64,000 nt of DNA from Paraglaciecola marina (GCF_004360155.1 NZ_ML178722.1:51173-115172); one strand, 5' to 3'. Counted from the first letter of the stretch, positions 55,140 to 64,000 are shown. The notes: a model not told the origin generated them from the sequence alone. Numbers and translations are program-made.

Positions 55140-56369
55140 TTATTGAGGCTTTTCTACGTTAACCAATAATTTACTACTAATTGTTTCAGAAATTGTTAGA
55201 ATTCCAAAACGATAACAAAACTGCCTCCAATAATCTCTATAACCATTCCTAACAAACTTTGGAGGTAATCGATGCCAATCGTAAATTTTTAACTTATCCA
55301 TCTTAATTTCAGCTCTATCAACAGTTGGTCTACAAATTAAGCTTTCTAAATTTTTGACCACATGTGCAACAGTAAAATTATTGATTATTTTTTCCTTTCC
55401 TAGTTGAGATAAAGATTGTAGCGAGGATAACTGCTCATTCAGTTCCCCAATCAATAAGAATGCCTCTTTATCCCAATTTTTAGTTTTCAATAAATACCCA
55501 TCAATTCCATTACAAATGATATTCTTCATTGCCCCAATACCATCCGCGGCAATAGGTACCAACCCATCATTCATGGCTTCTTTTAAAGACATAGGGCACC
55601 CCTCTTCTCTACTTGGGAAAAGATAAATATTTGCGTCTTTGACTCTTTGTAAATATTCTTCTCGTGGAAGATGCTTAACAAAGTCAAATCTTTTATCGTT
55701 CTCAAATTCTTTTGATATTTTTGCTGGTACGTTACCAAACCATGCAAAAGAGAAGTCAATAGTTGTTTGTTTCAAGCGCCTTAATAATTGCAAAAGTGCA
55801 AAGCCGCCTTTTCGCTTACTATATTCAACGCCAGTCATCATCCTTAACTTATCAAAGGTAGTAGTTGATCGAGCGAGGTTGGGCAATACTCCATTGTAAA
55901 CCAGAGCACATTTACTTGAAGGTACTCTAGACTTAGTCAATGCATTATACATATCGTAAGAAATCGCAACTATGTGATCGGTGAACTCTTGATTAACTAA
56001 TGCGGCCTTACCAATAGAGAAATTGTCTAGATGGACGACCGAAATAAGTGGAACAGTCAACAATGAGGCTATAGACTGAATAAAAATAACATCGTTATTA
56101 ATGATGCCACATAAATTTTCAATAGATTCAATAGCTCTTAAAATCTGTATCGTAGCAGCTTTTGGATTAGAGTCAGTTTCAAAGAAAACAGGGGTTATGT
56201 TATTTTCACTGAACCAAGTTTGTTCATCACACTTAGGGCAGAAAAAGTAAACATTGTAACCTAATCGACTAAACTCTTCTGAAACGAGCCTACAATATGT
56301 TGAAATCCCTTTACCTTTAGTTGGTGAGGAAGAACTAAATATTGCAATAGCCTTACTTTTTTTTTGCAT
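55140..56369 (-). CDS. Glycosyltransferase family 4
   Basis: The 409-residue GT-B protein has T-K-G-K-G-I-S-T-Y-C in its N-terminal glycine loop. Its C-domain has S-R-E-E-G-C-P-M-S-L-K-E-A-M, the canonical nucleotide-sugar E-x7-E motif. A C-terminal extension of about 60 residues (Y-D-W-H-R-L-P-P, Y-R-D-Y-W-R-Q-F) is not part of the core fold. Its ATG overlaps the stop of the sulfotransferase gene by one base (TAATG), so translation is coupled. Confidence 0.87.
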   Translation of the reverse strand: MQKKSKAIAIFSSSSPTKGKGISTYCRLVSEEFSRLGYNVYFFCPKCDEQTWFSENNITPVFFETDSNPKAATIQILRAIESIENLCGIINNDVIFIQSIASLLTVPLISVVHLDNFSIGKAALVNQEFTDHIVAISYDMYNALTKSRVPSSKCALVYNGVLPNLARSTTTFDKLRMMTGVEYSKRKGGFALLQLLRRLKQTTIDFSFAWFGNVPAKISKEFENDKRFDFVKHLPREEYLQRVKDANIYLFPSREEGCPMSLKEAMNDGLVPIAADGIGAMKNIICNGIDGYLLKTKNWDKEAFLLIGELNEQLSSLQSLSQLGKEKIINNFTVAHVVKNLESLICRPTVDRAEIKMDKLKIYDWHRLPPKFVRNGYRDYWRQFCYRFGILTISETISSKLLVNVEKPQ

Positions 56370-57247
56370 TACACTTTTACCCTTTTAAACATCAAGTACT
56401 TTCTAACCAGCTTGCCTTTATAAAACAGACCTTTAAGTTTTTGAAAAAATGGTAACCTACTAACAAGTGCTTCGTACCCTAAAGCCTTAATACTTGATTT
56501 AGCTACATAATTTGCAACTGACACCACCTCATTATCACCTTTAAGTTTCCAAGCATATAGCTTAGAAGTATCAATCGCTTTCATTGAGTCAGCCTTCCAT
56601 TGTAACTCCCAATCAGGTACTGCATTAGCCGACTGCTCTGTCTTTAAACTATTCGCTATCCCTAAAAAATCACAAACCCTTTTGTTTTGTTCAAGCGGAC
56701 TTGCTATGAAATCTTCAAATTTTACAACCATAACTCTACTAGAATTTTTTTTTGTAAGCTTTTGATATTGTTCGTTATACACGGTCCACTCAGCAGCGTG
56801 CAAATAAGAGTTAGAATGAGTCCAATCTACTTTAAGATTTGAAAGTACTACATCTCTAACATCCTTTACAAGGTAGATTATTTTGGCGTTAGGGTGGCAC
56901 TCAAAAATTTTCTCCCAATATAGTATATGAGCAGGTGTTTTCTCTATTACAACAGGACAGTTTTTTTGCTTACCAACATAACTCAAAAAAACCGACAAGA
57001 AGTTATCCCTATCATACTTACTCTCTTCGCAAATTAGCTGGATTTCATTTGCTTTCAAATTGTAATCTTTTAACCGTTTGTCATTCGATACTACCTGAAA
57101 AAAATCAGGTTTATCTAGGCCAGCTAGCTGATGGTAAATATTTCGGTAAAACTGTGTCTCAGGACCAACATAAACACTCTCAATACTATTTAATTTATTT
57201 GCTAACAAAGTTGTACCTGAACGAGGGTACCCCGTCAAAAAAATCAT
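56369..57247 (-). CDS. Sulfotransferase (Sulfotransfer_1/3 type)
   Basis: The 292-residue protein has a classic 5'-phosphosulfate loop G-Y-P-R-S-G-T-T-L-L at residues 6-15 and a 3'-phosphate motif V-K-D-V-R-D-V-V-L-S near 125. The late K-F-E-D-F-I-A-S-P segment is also typical. It uses PAPS to sulfate a sugar. It sits between the polymerase gene (4 bp ATGA overlap) and a GT4 gene, so sulfation is built into the repeat-unit pathway. Together with 48119-48745 it indicates at least two sulfation sites in this polymer. Confidence 0.9.
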   Translation of the reverse strand: MIFLTGYPRSGTTLLANKLNSIESVYVGPETQFYRNIYHQLAGLDKPDFFQVVSNDKRLKDYNLKANEIQLICEESKYDRDNFLSVFLSYVGKQKNCPVVIEKTPAHILYWEKIFECHPNAKIIYLVKDVRDVVLSNLKVDWTHSNSYLHAAEWTVYNEQYQKLTKKNSSRVMVVKFEDFIASPLEQNKRVCDFLGIANSLKTEQSANAVPDWELQWKADSMKAIDTSKLYAWKLKGDNEVVSVANYVAKSSIKALGYEALVSRLPFFQKLKGLFYKGKLVRKYLMFKRVKV

Positions 57248-58452
57248 TTTTGAATTACCTTTTTTCTATTATAAAGCAGCCCTAGCCCAACGCCTGCCCA
57301 AAACCATGTATGCTCAGTCAAGGGAACATTTAATGTTTGCTGCACTAAAAACATACCAAACACGTTAATACAAAGAAATTTTTCAAACATTGTAAAACGG
57401 CAACGTTTTGACATAAATTCAATCAGTAAAAGGAAGGCTGGCCTTACAAACAGAACAAAATACCCGAACAGTGCCATTATTCCACCTAGAACATAAAAAG
57501 CTGAAACATTAGAATGAGGAATACCACCGTATAGGGCATCAAACTCTCTGTTACCGAAAGGTATCCAATATTTAAAATCAAATAAATGTGTTAACCAAAA
57601 TAAAAAGGAATGAATACGGTGTAAACCAGTATCTGAATCACTATTTTCGAACCTAGATACAATTGACAGATTTTCAGAAAAAACAATAATTGCCGCGGCC
57701 AATGCTATTAATATCATTGCTGCTATGAAAAAATACAATAACTTATTTTTTGACTTGTGGCCTGCCCCCCTATTATAGAAAATAGAGAATAGTAAAGTGA
57801 ACATAAAAAATATGACTCCAGTACGAGTTTGGACTTCACTCAATGACCACAGATTAATAATAATCAATATACATACCAATAATTTTTTTAAATTTAAGCC
57901 TCTATATAAATAAATAAGTGCAATAGACATAAAAACATAAATGAAATGAAAATTTTGGTCTGTAAATATTTCTGGCCGAGGAACAATGACGCCATTGACT
58001 TGATGTAACTGTTCAATTAATTGCAAATTGCTACTTAACCCTAGTAACGCAATCAAAGAAATAGTCGGTGCCACAATTGAAATAAATAAAAATACTTTAC
58101 TTAACTTTTGACTAAATTCTATCCTTGTAAGTTGCAACCCTAAAAAAAATGAAACTATCACCCCTACACATGAGATTACATCACTAAACCTATACTCTGC
58201 TAAAAAGATAGTCCCTAACGCTAAACTTACAACAGTAGTTGCCAATACCCAACTGTCAAATATTTTAAGCTTAAAACGAGTAGGATATGTAAACAATAAC
58301 ATAACAGCTAGCATCGGAAGTAATCTATTTGTTGGTAGTTCGACCCCAATAAATCCATAAAATACATACTGAATTGGTCGGTCTAACAATAACAACGAAA
58401 TTGCACTAAAAAGTAGTATGTGGTGAGTTTTCTTTTTATCAATAATTATCAT
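57244..58452 (-). CDS. O-antigen/exopolysaccharide polymerase (Wzy-like)
   Basis: The 402-residue protein has about 11-12 membrane helices and a large periplasmic loop (about residues 255-315, with S-R-F-E-N-S-D-S-D-T-G-L-H-R). It has no enzymatic domain. This topology and the position directly between the flippase gene and a sulfotransferase gene (4 bp overlaps at both ends) identify a Wzy-type polymerase that joins repeat units at the periplasmic face. Sequence conservation in the family is low, so context carries the call. Confidence 0.83.
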   Translation of the reverse strand: MIIIDKKKTHHILLFSAISLLLLDRPIQYVFYGFIGVELPTNRLLPMLAVMLLFTYPTRFKLKIFDSWVLATTVVSLALGTIFLAEYRFSDVISCVGVIVSFFLGLQLTRIEFSQKLSKVFLFISIVAPTISLIALLGLSSNLQLIEQLHQVNGVIVPRPEIFTDQNFHFIYVFMSIALIYLYRGLNLKKLLVCILIIINLWSLSEVQTRTGVIFFMFTLLFSIFYNRGAGHKSKNKLLYFFIAAMILIALAAAIIVFSENLSIVSRFENSDSDTGLHRIHSFLFWLTHLFDFKYWIPFGNREFDALYGGIPHSNVSAFYVLGGIMALFGYFVLFVRPAFLLLIEFMSKRCRFTMFEKFLCINVFGMFLVQQTLNVPLTEHTWFWAGVGLGLLYNRKKVIQK

Positions 58453-59690
58453 AATTTAAAAAGTGTAAAACCTAATTTTCTTTTAACGAATATTACCATC
58501 AGAACATTACTCATAATTAAAGTAGTCGTCATCGAGACTGCTGCGCCTAAAACCCCAAATATCAATGTAAAAACATAAGTTAATAAACAAGAGAGCAAAA
58601 GTCCTGCCATTAATATATTTCTTTCATATTTTATAAACCCAGACATAGCCAAAACTTTACCTACCGGTCCACAAGCTAAACTGACGATAAATCCCAAACT
58701 GAGCACAGCAACAATATAGAAGCTATCAGGATCTGTTATGTTGGTCAGCGAGAATATAAGTGGAGACATTAGTAAGATTAAAACGATTAGCAAAGTACCA
58801 ATTTTGAAGGACACCGCTCTTGACTCTACAGCTAAACGTTTTAAGTCATCAGAAAGTAAAGCCTTTCCAAATTTTGGTGAATAAATACTAGCTATTATAT
58901 TTTGAATAGATGTAGAGAATTGAATAACTTTATGACAAATATTGAACATGCCAACATCTTCGTTAGTCAAATTTATAGATATAATAATTGTAGCGAGCCA
59001 ATTTTGCGCATAAGAAGTTACTGACACTCCAAAGTAAGGCCATGCTTTTTTTAAAGCTTTTGGTTCAAATAAAAACTTTTGACCCGATAAGAATTTTAAC
59101 TTGCTAATTAAGATAAAAGATACAAACAAAGAAGTAAGAACTGATATAACGAACATATCTTCTAAAGTGATAAATGATATTTCACCATGGACGAATGTAA
59201 TAATTACAAACAAAATTATAAGTAACGGGATGATAAGATTCTCTAAAACAGACGCCGTTATTTGTTTCTCAACGCTTCGTAAGAAACCTACATTCAACAT
59301 CAGAATAGAATAACACAGCACACCAATAGAAAGGCTGCCTAATTTATCTAGGTTAATATAAGGCAAGGCTCCTACAGCCTCTAAACCGTAGATTAAAATT
59401 ACAACACCAAGAGATAGCAAAAATGAATAAAGAATGCATGTAAAATATATTGATTTACAAACATTAATGTCTTTAGACGAGACCTCTTTAATAATCCAAT
59501 AATCCAATCCCATTCGACTAAATAGCGATACGCCATATACAGTCGCAATAAAAATATAATATTGACCTAGAACATCAAGTCCATTAACTCTCGATATCAA
59601 CATAGGAAGTAAGAAGTTAATCCCAGTACCCAATATTTTAATACTAGAATTACCAGCAATTGATTTTACTATATCTCTATTTAACTGCAT
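58449..59690 (-). CDS. Oligosaccharide flippase (Wzx)
   Basis: The 413-residue protein has about 12 helices and a Wzx-type N-terminus: I-L-G-T-G-I-N-F-L-L-P-M-L-I-S-R, then G-Q-Y-Y-I-F-I-A. It flips the undecaprenyl-linked repeat unit to the periplasm for the Wzy-like polymerase encoded by the next, overlapping gene. It is the first gene of the 50506-59690 run. The upstream 614 bp gap should hold the promoter. Confidence 0.9.
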   Translation of the reverse strand: MQLNRDIVKSIAGNSSIKILGTGINFLLPMLISRVNGLDVLGQYYIFIATVYGVSLFSRMGLDYWIIKEVSSKDINVCKSIYFTCILYSFLLSLGVVILIYGLEAVGALPYINLDKLGSLSIGVLCYSILMLNVGFLRSVEKQITASVLENLIIPLLIILFVIITFVHGEISFITLEDMFVISVLTSLFVSFILISKLKFLSGQKFLFEPKALKKAWPYFGVSVTSYAQNWLATIIISINLTNEDVGMFNICHKVIQFSTSIQNIIASIYSPKFGKALLSDDLKRLAVESRAVSFKIGTLLIVLILLMSPLIFSLTNITDPDSFYIVAVLSLGFIVSLACGPVGKVLAMSGFIKYERNILMAGLLLSCLLTYVFTLIFGVLGAAVSMTTTLIMSNVLMVIFVKRKLGFTLFKL

Positions 59691-60304
59691 GCTCTAAATT
59701 CCGTAATATATAAACGACCTGTCACATCAAAAGACTAAAGCTTAATCAGTCACAGACCAATTTTTCCAATTTTAATATTAGCTTTTGGCGATATTAACTG
59801 GCCATTAAACCCACTCCCACCTTATTCTAATTGGAGAGTAAAATAACAAAATAGACTAAACTCGATCGTCTACTTTAAAATTCATAGGGAGTTCACGCCT
59901 CTTCTTTGAGCACTTTGTTGTAATAAGTAAAAATTATAAGGACATATATTAATATAAATTAGGGATTATTATACTTTCCATACATGACATTTTTTATTTT
60001 ACTCAAACTGAATCTTCTACAAGTTACTTTATAATTGATAATTATTACAAATACTTTATCAAGAATTAAATAATAGATTCAATTTATTATTAAAAATTAT
60101 AAAAAAACCAACTTAGATGGGAGTTCTCACAAAATATTACAATAAGGTGTGAGGTGAGTGCTAAAGGAAACAACATAAATTAATGAGTTGGGTGTCTATA
60201 CACTTTATATTTATCAAATAAAAACCACTCACCTACACCACCTTAAAGTTATACTACAATTTACAAACTTAATATTGAAAAATAATCTGACTTTAGAATA
60301 AAAT
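59691..60304. other. 614 bp AT-rich gap upstream of the Wzx gene
   Basis: No gene is seen. It should contain the promoter of the Wzx-Wzy locus and the 3' end of the synthetase transcript. A long-spaced inverted repeat (listed separately) is the only structure noticed. Confidence 0.5.
60146..60242. repeat. Long-spaced GC-rich inverted repeat
   Basis: GGTGTGAGGTGAGTG (60146-60160) is matched in inverted form by CACTCACCTACACC (60226-60239): nine bases perfect, then five more after a one-base offset, across a 65-base spacer. It stands out in AT-rich sequence 62 bp past the synthetase stop. It could be a structured 3' end of that transcript or a pair of binding sites. Confidence 0.4.
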
Positions 60305-62986
60305 TTAGCGTTTTAATATTACTTCAGTTATTTCTTTCTCAATAATCTTAGCGAGAGCCTTATGGTTAGTAGCGTCCATAGTAATACTGACGTGATTACC
60401 TGGTGCACTGGAGATAGATAGCAGCTTAACAAAATTACTGAAACCATAATCGACAGGCCAATCTCTGGTATCATCCCACCAAATACTTTCTTTAGCTTTC
60501 AATAAAATAGCTTTAACATTTACTTGCGAAATTTTATATTTATCCAACATTGATTTCTTAAGGGTAAATGCACCTTTTAAGCCAAATAATGATAGAGCTT
60601 GTCGCTGTTTATATCTAATATTTGAGTTACTCGACTTTGATTTGAATTTATTTTTTTGCCTTAATAAAAACTGTTCAATAATAATCCTTGGTTTGTTTTT
60701 AAGATAGACAAAAAACAATTTTCTGAATGGCCTCCTAGGAGACACCTCATAAATTCTTGATTCTATTAAAACTAGATAAACCTCTTTTCCCATACATTCG
60801 AGAGTTCTAGCAATCTCCAACCCAACAATCCCTCCAGAAGAATGCCCTGCAATAATGTATGGTCCTGACTTCTGTTTTTTTAGAATATCTTCCACTAGCC
60901 TAGACGCAACATCTTCGAGCAAATCATATTCATCACCTTCAAAGTTTGGATACAGCAACCCGTAAGCACGCCAATTATCTGACAGCAAATCACCAAATTT
61001 ATGGTAGGAAACAATATGCCCGTCCATACCTGGAATTATATAAATGGAATTAGGGGTGGAGTCACTCTTTCCATCTAAAGGAACAACTAGACTATCAGGA
61101 ACAACATAACTATCAAAAACCCCCTTTTTAATTGCTTTTAGTTGCTCTGAAAAGACAGGGTGTGCATAAATAAGTTCAAAATCACAACTTATTTTAAAAT
61201 CAGTATTAATTGCATGAACTAATTGGACTATTCCGAGACTGTCGCCGCCAACATCAAAAAAGTTACTATCATCATAAATTGCTCCAAATGCTCCGGCGTT
61301 AAACCATATATCCATAAGGCGTCTAGCAACTTTGTCATCCGTTGAAATTCCAGAAAAACTTTCCTTTAAGCTCTCTTCAGCTTTAGTGATAAGAGCACTT
61401 CGATCCAATTTGCCGTTAGTATTTAAAGGCATTTCAGTGATAGCATAAATTTTATGAGGCACCATATTACTTGGTAAAGCGTCTGCTAGTTGCTGCTTTA
61501 TAAAAACTTCATCAAATGTATTATCACTAATAACAAAGGCTACAATTTTTAAATCGCCTCGTTTATCTTTGGCTCCTAAAACGATACTTTTGATTATACT
61601 ATTTATTCTATTCAGCCAATATTCAATTTCTTCAGTTTCTATTCGAACACCGTTAATTTTTATTTGAAAATCTTTGCGCCCTTTGAGTTGTATGTTTCCA
61701 TTTCTAGCTAAGACCCCAAGATCACCCGAAGCATAATAACGAGAACCATCGATTGATGTAAATTTTACATTATTCAACTCTTCTCTATTTAAATACCCCT
61801 TGGTTACACCAGCCCCACTAATATATATTTCACCAAACTCACCTTCATCAACGGTTTTAAGCTTTTCATCAAGTAAAAGTAAATTAACGTGTTCAAAAGG
61901 TTTGCCTACATAGGTAGTGTCGGTATCAATCGTTCTATCAACTTGCCAAGTGGTCCCCATACAGGAAACTTCTGTACAACCATAAATAACCCAAATTTCT
62001 GCATTTGGAAAAACAAACTTACATCGTTCTAACAGTGATGGAGGTACTATGTCTCCACCACTTGAAACATGGGTAATACTTGAAAAAAACATATTTTTAT
62101 CTTCAGCATAATTAACCAAAGATTCAAGTAAAGCAGGCCCCATATGAAAACAAGTAACACTTTTAATATAATTTACCAAAAATTCACTGTTGAGCAATTG
62201 TTGGCGAGGCCTTAATTTTAAGGATCCGCCACAATAAAATGGTAAAAGCAAATCAAAAAGACTAATACTAAAAGAATATTTTGCTATAGATAAATGAATA
62301 TCAGATGACGTAAACCGGTAGGCTTTGGAAGCGCTTTCTATATAACTCTGTATATTCCCATAACTAAGCTTAACTCCTTTAGGAAAACCGGTTGACCCCG
62401 AAGTATAAAATATTACTGCAGTATCTACTTTCTTTGGCGGAGTGAAGCTGCATGGGGAGCTATTTCGTTCCAAATACTTTTTATCATCTAAATTAATAAC
62501 ATCAATACCATTTAAATCATCAAATCTTTTATAGTAAAGAGTTTGAGTTATAATGGCTTTTGGTGAGACATCAGTCAATACTGTATCAATACGGCTTTTA
62601 GGCCACGAGATGTCAATAGGTACATACACTCCTCCAGTCATTAATATTGATAGCAATGCAACTGGAATATGTTGGGACACATCCAAGAACACAACAACTT
62701 TATCTTCGGTACCAATATTTATGGATTTTAAGTAATCCGCTAACGCTGACGATATGTCAAAATACTCTTGGTAGGTTAACAAGAACGAATCATCATCAAC
62801 AGCTAATTGCGACGGCTGCTCAAGAGCATACTCAGCTATCTTAGATATGATACAGGTATAGTCATTTATTTTATGAAGATAATCATCAGATACTTTACTG
62901 ATATAGCTCCTTCCCCCTTCGGCAGCAGTACTAGCAGAACATTTCACCTCACTATTTTGTATGATATTTGATACAAATGTATTCAT
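60305..62986 (-). CDS. NRPS-like adenylation-thiolation-thioesterase synthetase
   Basis: The 893-residue protein has one adenylation domain (about 45-535): A3 Y-T-S-G-S-T-G-F-P-K-G, A5 I-Y-G-C-T-E-V, A7 Y-A-S-G-D-L-G, and A10 lysine 526 in N-T-N-G-K-L-D-R. A thiolation domain follows (phosphopantetheine Ser583 in V-G-G-D-S-L), then a thioesterase (nucleophile Ser716 in G-H-S-S-G-G). There is no condensation domain. Aligning the A4 region (F-S-I-S-L-F-D, 239-245) with GrsA puts Ser240 where amino-acid-activating domains have Asp235. The substrate is therefore probably not an amino acid but an aryl or 2-oxo acid. The layout is that of atromentin and ralfuranone synthetases, which dimerise arylpyruvates. 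It stands alone and starts within a duplicated 60 bp element. Confidence 0.9.
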   Translation of the reverse strand: MNTFVSNIIQNSEVKCSASTAAEGGRSYISKVSDDYLHKINDYTCIISKIAEYALEQPSQLAVDDDSFLLTYQEYFDISSALADYLKSINIGTEDKVVVFLDVSQHIPVALLSILMTGGVYVPIDISWPKSRIDTVLTDVSPKAIITQTLYYKRFDDLNGIDVINLDDKKYLERNSSPCSFTPPKKVDTAVIFYTSGSTGFPKGVKLSYGNIQSYIESASKAYRFTSSDIHLSIAKYSFSISLFDLLLPFYCGGSLKLRPRQQLLNSEFLVNYIKSVTCFHMGPALLESLVNYAEDKNMFFSSITHVSSGGDIVPPSLLERCKFVFPNAEIWVIYGCTEVSCMGTTWQVDRTIDTDTTYVGKPFEHVNLLLLDEKLKTVDEGEFGEIYISGAGVTKGYLNREELNNVKFTSIDGSRYYASGDLGVLARNGNIQLKGRKDFQIKINGVRIETEEIEYWLNRINSIIKSIVLGAKDKRGDLKIVAFVISDNTFDEVFIKQQLADALPSNMVPHKIYAITEMPLNTNGKLDRSALITKAEESLKESFSGISTDDKVARRLMDIWFNAGAFGAIYDDSNFFDVGGDSLGIVQLVHAINTDFKISCDFELIYAHPVFSEQLKAIKKGVFDSYVVPDSLVVPLDGKSDSTPNSIYIIPGMDGHIVSYHKFGDLLSDNWRAYGLLYPNFEGDEYDLLEDVASRLVEDILKKQKSGPYIIAGHSSGGIVGLEIARTLECMGKEVYLVLIESRIYEVSPRRPFRKLFFVYLKNKPRIIIEQFLLRQKNKFKSKSSNSNIRYKQRQALSLFGLKGAFTLKKSMLDKYKISQVNVKAILLKAKESIWWDDTRDWPVDYGFSNFVKLLSISSAPGNHVSITMDATNHKALAKIIEKEITEVILKR

Positions 62987-63080
62987 ATTCGCTCAGCTTC
63001 CTCACAATCCTTTGTTAAAAGGGTATATTGATACAAGTGTATTCATATTCGTTCAGCTCCCTCAGAATCTTTTGTTAAAT
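62961..63080. repeat. 60 bp tandem duplication spanning the synthetase start
   Basis: 62961-63020 and 63021-63080 are tandem copies in exact 60 bp register, alike over most positions, with a short third partial copy from 63081. Copy 1 carries the start codon and first codons of the synthetase (minus strand). Copy 2 carries an upstream Shine-Dalgarno plus ATG (63046) that would give a 14-residue peptide, M-N-T-L-V-S-I-Y-P-F-N-K-G-L, ending 45 bases after its ATG, just before the real start. Confidence 0.85.
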
Positions 63081-63500
63081 AATATGTTGATTCAAAAGCG
63101 TCGCAATGGAAGGAGACGATTTAAAAATATACCCTAAGCACCTAGCACCTAGCAAGTTATTCATAACTAGCAAAAAGCCACTGAATATTGAATTTGTAGA
63201 CAAAATTGACTCCCCTCCCCCAAGTAAAAATCTATGACGTAAAATGCATTGCAAACAAAAAATACCAAATTTAAATAAAATAACAGCTTTTTTGTAGACA
63301 CTTGTGTATCTAAAATCATACGGTTTGCTTCATTAAGCGATAGCCAGTGTAGACCTTTTATTAATCCAATTTATTTCATCAATTTTAGACATACCAATAC
63401 TTGTGTATAGACCTTCATATTTAAGGCCGTTTCTTTTTTGTATTTAATCTATTCGAAATTAATCAAATACATGATTTGAAGCAGCTGGGGGAACTATAGC
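63081..63500. other. Divergent promoter region between synthetase and lipoprotein genes
   Basis: This 420 bp gap lies between divergent genes. Two related segments recur about 60-100 bp apart: C-T-T-G-T-G-T-A-T at 63301 and 63401, and G-T-A-G-A-C-C-T-T / A-T-A-G-A-C-C-T-T near 63350 and 63406. They might be regulator sites. No open frame is seen. Confidence 0.4.
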
Positions 63501-64000
63501 ATGAAAGCACACAATGAAGCTTGGTATGAAACTTTCAAAATTGGAAAGGCTAACCTCAGACTCTCCTCTGTGTTTTTAATTGCACTTCTGATGATAGGGT
63601 GTGGTAGTGGAGAAACTTCATCTCAAGATATTGAGGAAGAAGTAATAATATCAGCTCCCTCCACCGAAACACCTCAAGAAGAGCAAGACACAACAAACGA
63701 AGAATATACCGATTCTGAAGTCGAAGAGCCAACAGACCGTGAAGACGAATCTGAATCTAGTAACCCTGAGAGCAATGCTCCCCCGGGAGCTATTATTACA
63801 GAAAAATATCCTGAGTCAGTCATTGAGACTGACCCGGTCACTATACCGACCTCTGACCCAGTTGTTGACCCTGACCCGGTTGTTGACCCTGACCCGGTTG
63901 TTGACCCTGACCCGGTTGTTGACCCTGACCCGGTTGTTGACCCTGAGCCAGTTGTTGACCCTGAGCCAGTTGTTGACCCTGAGCCAGTTGTTGACCCTGA
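63501..64000 (+). CDS. Lipoprotein with acidic and Val-Val-Asp-Pro repeat linker (3' truncated)
   Basis: An ATG at 63501 with GGGGGA upstream opens a frame that runs off the window without a stop (166 codons seen). A basic N-terminus precedes a hydrophobic segment and lipobox L-M-I-G-C (Cys34). About 85 residues rich in Glu, Asp, Ser, Thr and Pro follow, then at least seven V-V-D-P-D/E-P repeats. The layout matches the lipoprotein at 34633-35871: lipobox, long charged Pro repeat, then a folded domain. A glycosidase-like or other surface domain probably follows beyond the window. Nothing visible identifies its function. Confidence 0.8.
   Translation, partial: MKAHNEAWYETFKIGKANLRLSSVFLIALLMIGCGSGETSSQDIEEEVIISAPSTETPQEEQDTTNEEYTDSEVEEPTDREDESESSNPESNAPPGAIITEKYPESVIETDPVTIPTSDPVVDPDPVVDPDPVVDPDPVVDPDPVVDPEPVVDPEPVVDPEPVVDP
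63861..64000 (+). repeat. 18 bp tandem repeat encoding Val-Val-Asp-Pro-(Asp/Glu)-Pro
   Basis: Seven full copies and part of an eighth of an 18 bp unit (GTTGTTGACCCTGACCCG) continue to the window edge. From 63933 the unit changes to GAGCCA at its end. Copies within each block are identical, so the array has expanded recently. Copy-number change is always in frame. Confidence 0.95.

Overview
The window looks like chromosomal DNA of a marine gammaproteobacterium, probably Alteromonadales (Glaciecola/Paraglaciecola-like). This is inference. It rests on AT-rich sequence, tight Shine-Dalgarno-led genes, a PEP-CTERM-like protein, many sulfotransferases, surface lipoproteins and a Pseudomonas/Legionella-type 4-hydroxyphenylpyruvate dioxygenase. 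No tRNA, rRNA, CRISPR array or insertion sequence was recognised. Most of the window makes surface carbohydrate.

Region 1 (1-6143) is mostly ordinary. It holds the end of a TonB-domain protein, an ECF sigma factor with a membrane partner gene, a large uncharacterised protein, a Nudix hydrolase and a secreted zinc protease.

Region 2 (6319-29069) is a run of 20 minus-strand genes with gaps of 0-65 bp or short overlaps and no visible internal terminator. In transcription order: heptose-7-P kinase (hddA), DPM-like GT2, AMP-ligase, chorismate-lyase-like protein, acyl carrier protein, two hexapeptide acyltransferases, two sulfotransferase-fold proteins, a GT4, a third hexapeptide acyltransferase, heptose-1-P guanylyltransferase (hddC), a glycosidase-like lipoprotein, a YdjM-like membrane protein, an HlyD-type adaptor, a TolC protein, a flippase, a TPR membrane protein, a GT39 enzyme with two lectin-like domains, and a calcium-repeat surface lipoprotein. 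I read it as a machine that builds a heptose-containing, sulfated and probably aryl-acylated glycan and places it at the cell surface. No polymerase is present, so the product may be a short glycan.

Region 3 (29757-36738) has a di-haem cytochrome c peroxidase, an M4 metalloprotease, the two remaining GDP-heptose genes (gmhB, gmhA) and a second glycosidase-like lipoprotein with a hexanucleotide-encoded EP linker. Region 4 (37148-44548, plus strand) has a PEP-CTERM-like secreted protein with a candidate sigma-54 promoter, the initiating sugar-phosphate transferase, a 4-hydroxyphenylpyruvate dioxygenase with a flavin monooxygenase, a membrane protein and a frameshifted cytochrome b561.

Region 5 (44950-59690, minus strand) is a classic Wzx/Wzy polysaccharide locus. 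It has a flippase, a polymerase, five GT4 enzymes, gmd, fcl and gmm for GDP-fucose/GDP-mannose, two sulfotransferases, an acyltransferase and a secreted polysaccharide lyase. Chain-length and outer-membrane export genes (Wzc, Wza) are absent from the window. Region 6 (60305-64000) holds a free-standing adenylation-thiolation-thioesterase synthetase whose start region was duplicated as a 60 bp tandem repeat, and the start of a lipoprotein with an 18 bp repeat that runs off the end.
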